From the NCBI GenBank assembly GCA_032622095.1, contig CP136069.1:87320958-87384957 (forward strand): a stretch of 64,000 bases of DNA. Direction: 5' to 3'. The position numbers were made by a program, and so were the translations under genes. Under the pieces are notes generated by a model that was not told the origin of the DNA, did no database searches, and saw only the letters and a list, made by a program, of their open reading frames with translations. This DNA is from Siphonodentalium dalli (lineage: Eukaryota > Mollusca > Scaphopoda > Gadilida > Siphonodentaliidae). Of this stretch, positions 56,471-64,000 are shown piece by piece. The stretch's first letter is position 1, and each line of letters begins with the position of its first letter.

Positions 56471-57639
56471 TTAATCCCTGCCTGCTGGATGAACAGGATA
56501 TACCCATCACACATCCAAGTGACCCAAGTTATACTATATCTCTTTCTTGCTCTGACAACAATAAGCAAAGTTAATTACTCAACCAAATGATATGTCAGAT
56601 TTGATCTTCTCTGACATATTTGAATAAACAAATTCCACAGAGCATGGATACTGCTGTGTATGTCTACTATTATTATTATTCCGATCACCAAGGATTGCCA
56701 AGGGATGGGTTAAACATCTGCCGATCATGATCGGCTTCTTGTTATAGTTACTGTTTTCCTTCTGTTCAGAGTCTTATATCCCCTAATTTGAAGAAGATAA
56801 AAAAACATAATTGAGGTGAATATAATGGGAGGACATCACCACCTGAACTGTTCTTAGGTCTCCCATAGCAGATGAGGCCTAAGCAGAATGAGGTCCCCAG
56901 AGAGTGAATTTGGTGACTCTAACCAACTATTTGCAGCCTTGATTAAGTGCTTAGACTGGGAGCTAATATTTTCATATTGATTATTTTCCTATTGCTGAAA
57001 TGTCCCTTGGATATTTGTCATAAGTAATAAATGTTGGATTGACAATTTCCAGCAGTTCGGAGGATTTGGGTACGAGTTGGAAAATTTTAGTCAGTCTGTT
57101 GTTCTGTTACATAAAAGGCAACTTTATCAATAAGATTTGTAGCTGAGATGTTGCTAGAATGAGGTGAATAAATGCCTAGTGGCCATTTGATGAAATTTGT
57201 GTAGTTCTGATTAATAAAATTTCATGTAAAATACCAGTTAACTAGACACATCTACGCATATGTATGACGACCAAATTGTGAAGAATTGTAAGATTCTGCG
57301 TGGAACTGAAATGCAAATAACAAGTCGGAGTGGGCAGCCCATCATATGGTTTGTTACTAACTAAATATGACAGCAATCTAGCTACTGATACACATCCATA
57401 TCTGTAAAAAGTCAGCCAATGAAACATTTGAAAACTCTGGAAGGAATTAAAAAATGTCTACCTGTCATCTCTCTGAAAGAAGATTAATTCTTTTAGGATG
57501 AAACCATCATATGATGCTAAATCATATGAAAGTGTCAATACACAATAGCTCAACTAGGAGAAGAGTTATTATCGTACATTACAGTCTATTGAGCGATAAG
57601 TTAAAATATCTAAGTATTACCAGAGGTCAACCCGAAGAG
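56471..57639. other. Intron DNA with island and foldback fragments
   Basis: The CCGATC island copy is at 56695-56743 (with one change, ccgatcatgatcgg). A half copy of the 'gcagaatgaggtccccag' family is at about 56883. The rest is unremarkable. Confidence 0.5.
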
Positions 57640-58900
57640 TCATATGAAGTTTGGGATAAAATGGATAAAAATTGTTGGGTGTAAGGCCTGCCTAAATATT
57701 TAGTCATGCAAAGAGTAAAATCCAACAAGGCTGTTGGCCATCATTCAAATTTGGTAGCTCGATATTGCCATCTAAAGGTGATCCTAAACATGCCAGTAAA
57801 TTTTCAAAAACATTTCTCAAAAATATACAGGCTACAGAGTGTGCCCGGGCCAATGGATTCAAATTTGAAATCAAAGATGGCTGCTGGTGGCCATGTTTTT
57901 TAACGAGTTTTGAAAACAATCAATGTGACTCTTCTAGATGTCACCACAAAGAGTCATTGGAAGTTTAGTAACAATCAGATGAGGGATGTAGCCTGTATAG
58001 TGTGCCGAAGAATTTAGTCATGCAATGAGTAATATCCAAAATGGCCACCGGCAGCCATGTTTTTCAACAAATTTCTAAATTAATATCTCTCATCTAGATG
58101 TGATCCTGAAGATCCATATAAAGTTTGGTGATGATCAGTTGAGGGATGTGGTCTGGAGGGTGTGCCAAAATATTTAGTAATGCAAAGAGTAAAATAAAAA
58201 ATGGCTGCTATGTGTTTGATCGAAAAAATTTCAAATTCAGTAGCTCCCATTTAGAGGTGAACCTAAACATGACAGAAATTTAAAAACAATTCTCCAACAA
58301 GAGGTACGCTGTCGCGTGGCATTTGTCCCCGACTGTAGCAATTCAGATTAAGCATGCAAAAATCATCAGATCATACCCAAATTCGCACTTGACATGTATT
58401 TTCATATAACTGATCCACAAAAATACGGGATTTGCAATCGTACCACCAAAGCTCGCGCGATCATCTGGAAACCCAAAAAACAAGAGAAAAATAGAATTTT
58501 CGAAGTAAAAAAAGGGCCATAACTCTGGTGAAAATGGGTGGACAAAACCCGTTCTATGCATGTAGCTGTTCCCCCATGCTGCTCTATCACCATACCAAAT
58601 AACAGCTAAATCTGCCAAGCGGTTGCTGAACAATAATGTAAAATGTTTGTACGGACGGAACGACGGAGACGTTGACTATATACCCGCCGACTTCAAGCCG
58701 GGGGCATAATAAATGCGGGCTGCAGGTTGTACTGGTGAATTCAAATTTTAAATCAAAGATGGCTGCTGGCGGCCATGTTTTTTTAAAATGAATTTTGTTA
58801 AAAATGTATGGCTTCCATCTAGAGGTCACCCAGAATATCCATGTGAAGTTTGGTAATTATCGGATGAGAGATGTGACCTGTAGGGTGTGCTATAGGAAAT
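57640..58900. repeat. Diverged tandem repeat with AAGATGGC words, interrupted
   Basis: Units with tagtcatgcaaagagtaaaa, gatggctgctgg and ggccatgttttt recur at about 57700, 57880, 58020 and 58180, and again at 58740-58890. Between 58320 and 58700 lies a decayed 'gggccataactctggt' repeat with a cggacggaacgacgg end. The same family is denser at 60800-61740. Confidence 0.7.
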
Positions 58901-59004
58901 TGTTGACGGACTCATATACACATACCGACAGCGAACGCCAACCCATGATAATAGCTCAAACTTGACTTTGTCAACTAGAGCTAAAAAGTAAACAAATTAC
59001 TCAC

Positions 59005-59167
59005 TTGAATTGTCATGAATCCACTGTAGAAATGACAGCACTTTGGTGTAACCAGATGGATGAGTTTTGGACAGTGTGTTACAGCCTTTAGATGTGAAAC
59101 TTGTCACACCAGCCAGCTCCCATCGACCCATTGGGTTCTGACAAACCATTGGTCCACCACTGTCTCC
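59005..59167 (-). CDS. Serine protease (chymotrypsin fold), active-site exon
   Basis: The exon opens with GDSGGPMVCQ, placing the catalytic Ser at 59161-59159. The acceptor is aacaacag and the donor is tcaa|gtgagt. It continues through WELAGVTSF, TSKGCNT (Cys220 equivalent), HPSGYTKV and FLQWIHDN, the typical C-terminal strand and helix of S1 proteases. Entry is phase 0, exactly before GDSGGP, as in many animal S1 genes; exit is phase 1. Counting from the active Ser without gaps, the pocket positions 216 and 226 are both Thr rather than Gly. The protein is probably secreted; the signal peptide and His/Asp exons lie beyond the part seen here. Confidence 0.92.
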
Positions 59168-60211
59168 CTGTTGTTAAAAAACCAACCTTGATGTTAGTAT
59201 AGAAGGACTCATATTACTCTTGAAGGAATTGTTCAGATAATAAGTTCAACAAACGACATGGGTCGTTTAACTTATTACCTGGACATTTCCTGAGGGATCA
59301 AACTACTCGTCAAAGAGTATTTAGTATAGAAAAGTTTTAATATATGATCCAGCCTATGACTGGAACTTCCTGAAAATTTGTGTAAACCTATGCTGTGCTA
59401 GTGCCTTCTCACATATATGCGAGTCTCCCATAGGAATTCTCACCTATATAAGAGGATACATTGGCCTAACAATATTTACGCTGACCTTGTAAACTATGCA
59501 TTCTCTTATATATGTGAGAGGGTCCCTAAAGGAGACTCGCATGTATAAAGCGAATGCACTAGGACAGGATGTACTGCACCAGCGCAGCTATCATCATGGA
59601 ATGGTTAATCCATACTCAAAGGCATTTTTAGTCAAACTCAACTGACCCTAATCGTCTATAACTTAGCCGTTGCAAAATGCCAACCAATTTGAAATTCACT
59701 CTTGTAGGCCAAACAAAAATATATATTATGAAATAAATTTTCGATGCATAGCCCTCATTTCATTTTGGATTTAAATTGAAAACAAATTCATCAATATTAG
59801 CTATGATTCATTGGCTTGGAAAGTATCTTTGAATAATTGGCAAATTAAAGTTGACAAGGGCAATAACTCTGGTAAAGATGGGTGGACCAAACGCATATTC
59901 AATCTTGACCTGTATTTTCATGTGAGAAATCCATATACCAAATTTTAAATAAATCAGATAACTATAACTAAAGTTATCAACAGGAAGCCAATAAATTGGC
60001 AATATAATTAACAAGGCCATAACTCTCGTAAAAATGGGCAGACCACACCCATAATTGAACTTGACCTGTGGGTGATCCACATACAAAATTTGAAAACAAT
60101 CAGATAACTAAAACTAAAGTTATCCAATGTTAATTATCTAGTCTGGCCCTTGTGACAAACCCTCTTCTTGAAGCCAATGCCTTTACATATATGCAAAGCT
60201 AATTTACTTAC
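59168..60211 (-). other. Protease intron with a MITE and decayed repeat
   Basis: A TTAA-type MITE is at 59350-59604, with TTAA after its right end and two hairpin modules. A decayed 'ccataactct' repeat runs over 59830-60125. A small inverted repeat (ataataagttcaacaaacga and inverse) is at 59238-59280. Confidence 0.7.
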
Positions 60212-60351
60212 GTAACATAGAGGTGCATATGGGCTGTCCGTATTAACACAGTAGATCTCATGATCATAAGTGATACTGCTATATGGAATCACGCAATCAC
60301 GCAGAGGCACAATATCCAGTTTTAGCTCATGTAAATTAATCGGTGACACAC
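60212..60351 (-). CDS. Serine protease (chymotrypsin fold), exon before the active-site exon
   Basis: The acceptor is ctctttcag and the donor is gttac|gtaagta. The 140 bases enter in phase 1 and leave in phase 0. They read VSPINLHELKLDIVPLRDC, then VIPYSSITYDHEIYC and VNTDSPYAPLCY. Cysteines match the Cys168-Cys182 pair and Cys191 of chymotrypsin-like enzymes. Joining to the next exon gives LCY|GDSGGP. The residue at position 189, counted from the active Ser and with the same Cys182-Cys191 spacing as trypsin, is Pro instead of Asp, so trypsin-like cleavage after Lys/Arg is unlikely. Earlier exons, with the His and Asp of the triad, should lie above 60352 and were not found before 64000. Confidence 0.88.
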
Positions 60352-60799
60352 CTGAAAGAGAATAATTGCATACATAATGATGCTGAAGCTCAAAGTGACA
60401 CTGATCAAATTCTAAATCTACAAACAGGGATGTGACGATGGGGGTTGGTTGTCTCACCCCCCCCCAAACATTGGTCAAATTGTTCAACAGTTGGAAATGT
60501 CATGCCTGAAACAACAGTGTGAATTTTGTTGTTTTAGATTGAAAGTCTCATATTTTCTGACTTTATAGGGGTACTGTGTACACTAAATTCTACCATTTAT
60601 GGGACCATCTCTTTTTATAGTCAACAGAATATATGCACCAACTGAATGAATATGTGAGCCATGGATTAGTGCAAAATGCACTCATGTGCTCTATGAACGA
60701 TGCAAACAACATTGTAATTATGAAAGTGTCAATGACTCTGTAGCTCAACTTGGAAAGGGAAAACATTCATGTGTTACAGTCAATGGAGTGATTAGGTAT
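60352..60799. other. Protease intron without recognisable features
   Basis: A C run is present near 60459-60468. Nothing else was recognised. Confidence 0.5.
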
Positions 60800-61745
60800 G
60801 TGGAAAGTTGAAAGGCCTAGTTATGGAAAGAGTAAAATCCAAGATGGCCACTGGCAGCCATGTTTTTTTGCCGAATGACCCCAAAAAGACTCGTTCCCAT
60901 TTACATGTCATTGTTAACATCCATTACAAATTTCATGATGATCCGACAAAAGATATGACCTGTAGCCTGTGTCAAAGGATTTAGTCATGTAAAGAATCAA
61001 ATTCAAGATGGCTGCTGGCGGCCATGTTTTTTGGCCGAATGACCCCAAAATGACTCAGTCCCATCTACATGTCATTGTTAACATCCATGACACATTTCAT
61101 GATGATCGGACCAAAGATACGACTTGTAGTCCGTGCCAGAGATTTAGTCATGCAAAGAGTAAAATCCAAGATGGCTGCTGGCAGACATGTTTTTTGGCCG
61201 AACAACCCCAAAATTACTCGTTCCCATCTACATGTCAATATTAACATCCATGACAAATTTCATGATGATCAGACGTAAAGTACGACCTGTAGCCCATGCT
61301 AATAGACTGAATTTTGAAATCCAAGATGGCCACTGGCGGCCATGTTTTTTTGCCGAATGACCTCAAAATGACTCGTTCCCATCTACATGTCAATGTCAAC
61401 AGCTGTTACAAATTTCACAATGATCCGACCAAAGGTAGGACCTGTAGCCCGTGCCAAAGGATTTAGTCATACAAAGAGTAAAATCCATGACAAATTTTAT
61501 GATGATCAGACGAGCAGTATGACCTGTAGCCTGTGCTAATGGATTGAATTTTTAAATCCAAGATGGCCGCTGGCAGCCATGTTTTTTTGCCGAATGACTC
61601 CAAAATTACTTGTTCCCATCTACATGTCAATGTCAACAGCCCTGACAAATCTCATAATTATCTGACCAAAGGTACGACCTGTAGCCTGTGCCAAAGGATT
61701 TAGTCATGCAAAGAGTAAAATCCAAGATGGCTGCTGTCTGTGTTT
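60800..61745 (+). repeat. Tandem repeat of about 160 bp with AAGATGGC words
   Basis: Units contain aaagagtaaaatccaagatgg, ggccatgttttttgccga, tgactcgttcccatctacat, tttcatgatgatc and gacctgtagcc. Starts are at about 60832, 60995, 61158, 61317, 61555 and 61716, with one truncated unit near 61475. Related units are at 57640-58300. Confidence 0.85.
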
Positions 61746-61836
61746 TATTCACAAAAAGCTATTTGTATTCTTGAAATAGGGTTTTTAAAAATTAAGTTCT
61801 AATTGTGGCCTTCTTTTTTATGAAAAACGCCCCCAG

Positions 61837-62088
61837 CTAAGTATATGGGAGGCCAAATTCACATTTATTAATAACTGGACTGAAGCGCAATTAATTAGAA
61901 TAGCAGACCAATAGTTTGATCTTGCAAACCAAATGGCTCCACAGGGATAACTAGTCATCTTGTAGTGGTGTAAGATAGGAATAATAATCGTGCTTCAGCG
62001 CAATTGACCTCTCTCTAACAATGAATTGCATTTCAACGCTTCAGTGCAATTATTAATAAATGTGAATTTGGACTCCCATACATATGCA
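61837..62088. mobile_element. 252-bp element with about 50-bp inverted ends
   Basis: The left arm gtatatgggaggccaaattc continues with acatttattaata and ggactgaagcgcaat. The right arm is the inverse, starting cgcttcagtgcaatt. An inner cttcagcgcaattg is a third partial copy. No coding sequence. Confidence 0.75.
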
Positions 62089-62164
62089 AAGGGTACATTA
62101 AATATATGTACCTACATTAACAAATTGAAAAGATACTCAATGAGTGATTAACAAAACAAATGTA

Positions 62165-62266
62165 CAGTGATGCTCTAATTAATCGACTCCTTAACCACAG
62201 CAGAATTATGGGTAACTTTTCAGGATTTAGTCGGAATTATGGTTTGTTGCCATTCATCGGAAAGCT
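62165..62266 (+). mobile_element. Left half of a foldback MITE-like element (TA family)
   Basis: It starts cagtgatgctctaattaatc after TA and runs to gccattcatcggaaagctc, where the copy stops. Confidence 0.7.
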
Positions 62267-62345
62267 CTTGAACGAGCTACGAGTTTAATACAGCGTTTAC
62301 AAATTTATAACTTACAATAAGATTCCAACAGGTGTATATATATAA

Positions 62346-63607
62346 CTAGAAGGTGACCCGAGGTGAGGTCGGGGTCACGATATGACCCGTCCAAAACACA
62401 CAGTGGACAAAAGTAACCCCACGTATCAAATTTCGTCGAAATCCCATCAAAATTCGCGATTAGACCTTGAATTCACCCGATTTCAAGGTCAAGGTCACAT
62501 CGCACAGGCAAATGAATATATGTATGAGACTCCCCATACAAAAGTACCCCCACATACCAAGTTTCATCGAAATCCCGTGATATTCGGGCATTTGATCTTG
62601 AAATTACCCGATTTCAAGGTCAAGGTCACATCGCACGGGCAAATTAATAGGCCTATGCCAACCCCCGGTCGAACGTACCCCACATACCAAGTTTCATCGA
62701 AATCCCGTGATATTCGGGCGTTTGACCTTGAAATTACCCAATTTCAAGGTCAAGGTCACGTTGCACTGGCAAATTAATAGGCCAATGCCCGTTCCCGGCC
62801 GAAAATACCCTCACATACCAAGTTTCATCGAAATCGGCTCGGCCGTTTTCGAGTTCATCGCGAACACACAGACAGATCTTCCAAAATATATAATAGACTA
62901 GAAGGTGACCCGACTTTGTCCGGGCTTTGACCTTGAATTGTCCATTTTGAAGGTCAAGGTCAAGTGGGGTTACGATTTGACCAGTCCAAAACACTGCCCG
63001 GACAAAAGTACCCGACAAACGTGCCCGTCGAAATCCATCCGGTTTTACCCGATTTGACCTTGAATTGATAATTTTGAAGGTCAAGGTCAGGTCGGGGTCA
63101 CGATTTGACCCGTCCAAAACACTCAGTGGACAATAGTAACCCTATGTATAAAATTTCGTCGAAATCCCATCAAAATTGGCGATTTGACCCGATTTCAAGG
63201 TCAAGGTCACATCGCACGGGCAAATGCATATGCTTATGAGACTCCCCATACGAAAGTAACCCCACATACCAAGTTTCATCAAAATCCCGTGATATTCGGG
63301 CATTTGACCTTGAAATGACCCGATTTCAAGTTCAAGGTCACACAGGCAAATTAATAGGTTTATGCCACTCCCCGGCCGAAGGTACCCCACACATACCAAG
63401 TTTCATCGAAATCCCGTGATATTCGGCCGTTTGACCTTGAAATTACCCGGTTTCAAGGTCAAGTCGCACAGGCAAATTAATAGGCCTATGTCACTCCCCG
63501 GCCGAAAATACCCCCACATACCAAGTTTCATCGAAATCGGCCGTTTTCGAGTCCATCGATTACAGACAGACAGACACACACAGATCTTCCAAAATATATA
63601 ATAGATA
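62346..63607 (+). repeat. Two CTAG-starting elements with AAGGTCA-rich units
   Basis: Starts are ctagaaggtgacccgagg (62346) and ctagaaggtgacccgact (62898). Both end in acagacagat and cttccaaaatatataata. Inside, units of about 120 bases repeat accaagtttcatcgaaatcc, gatattcgggc and tttcaaggtcaaggtcac. This is the same architecture as 28362-28984 and the 122-bp arrays. Confidence 0.8.
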
Positions 63608-64000
63608 GATAATGTAATCTGGGGGTTCAAAAATTAAGTGGGCCTTTAAAAATTATTTTTTCCCCCTCCTCCTGCCTATCTTTAAAAATAATTATCCATA
63701 AACCAACAAATAAAACAAAGTGGCCACAATTAAGTCTACACTCATGCAGTAATATCTTCTATTAAATAATCCATCTCATAAACACATTTTACCTGGGCAA
63801 GTATATTCTCGCATATGTGCAAACTATGGTCATTTTCAAAAAAATGAGCCTAATTGTGGTATGTTAGCTTTATATGTCAGGACTTAATGTCATCAGATGA
63901 GGTCAATACACAAAAATCTGCATATTGAGTTTATAAGCATTCTGCCATGTTCCATACATCGTATACATCAAACATCTTGAAATGCAGATGTTGAGAAAGA
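63608..64000. other. AT-rich DNA without recognisable features
   Basis: Bases 63611-63645 (atctgggggttcaaaaatta, then agtgggcctttaa) match the right end of the TIR family at 32111-35137. No protease exon was recognised up to the window edge. Confidence 0.5.

Larger units (their letters stand above)
42572..59004 (-). other. Intron of the serine protease gene, 16.4 kb
   Basis: It is bounded by donor gtgagtaa (from 59004 downward) and acceptor caattgcag (to 42572). It is filled with the repeats listed separately. An unlisted exon inside it cannot be excluded, but the phases of the two flanking exons already agree. Confidence 0.65.

Overview
The window is animal nuclear DNA. It has spliced genes with very long AT-rich introns, no operons, and dense small transposons. 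Several dispersed repeats (modules reading 'gagttatggccctttttc', a 'tagctcacctga' family, CAGA/TCTG-tailed elements, 'aaggtcaaggtcac' arrays) are of a kind I associate with molluscs. I therefore infer a mollusc or another lophotrochozoan, with moderate confidence.

Layout. Positions 1-4978 hold the 3' four-fifths of a GC-richer tyrosine-recombinase retrotransposon of the Ngaro type. Its order is Gag (5' truncated by the window), reverse transcriptase/RNase H, a tyrosine recombinase (YR) with one frameshift, and an SGNH hydrolase. It ends in the split direct repeats B1-A2-B2. The two B copies differ at one base in about 403, so the insertion is young.

Two cellular genes are present, both only as 3' parts. 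Plus-strand exons at 5757-6039 and 24708-25004 encode the C-terminal half of a tyrosyl-DNA phosphodiesterase 2 (TDP2); their junction is phase 0 and they are separated by an 18.7-kb intron. On the minus strand, exons at 60351-60212, 59167-59005 and 42571-42218 encode the end of a chymotrypsin-fold (S1) serine protease, with a Pro/Thr-rich repeat tail as the last exon. The exon phases agree at both junctions. The two genes converge, with about 17.2 kb between their stop codons.

The rest is mostly repeats. The TDP2 intron carries a 3.4-kb direct tandem duplication (8061-14880), hAT-like and TTAA-flanked MITE-like elements, and a GC-rich degenerate patch at 15.8-17.1 kb. The intergenic part (25-42 kb) has two facing arrays of a 122-bp unit, a three-level nest of transposons at 32.1-35.1 kb whose empty site survives at 40.6 kb, and several foldback elements. 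The protease intron (42.6-59.0 kb) has a second degenerate GC-rich patch, minisatellites and a 1.3-kb TTAA element. The last 4 kb are tandem repeats rich in AAGATGGC (YY1-like) and then AGGTCA (nuclear-receptor-like) motifs.

No RNA genes, CRISPR arrays or prokaryotic signals were seen. Repeat boundaries were read by eye and may be off by a few bases. Sequence identities were not computed except where a specific mismatch is named.
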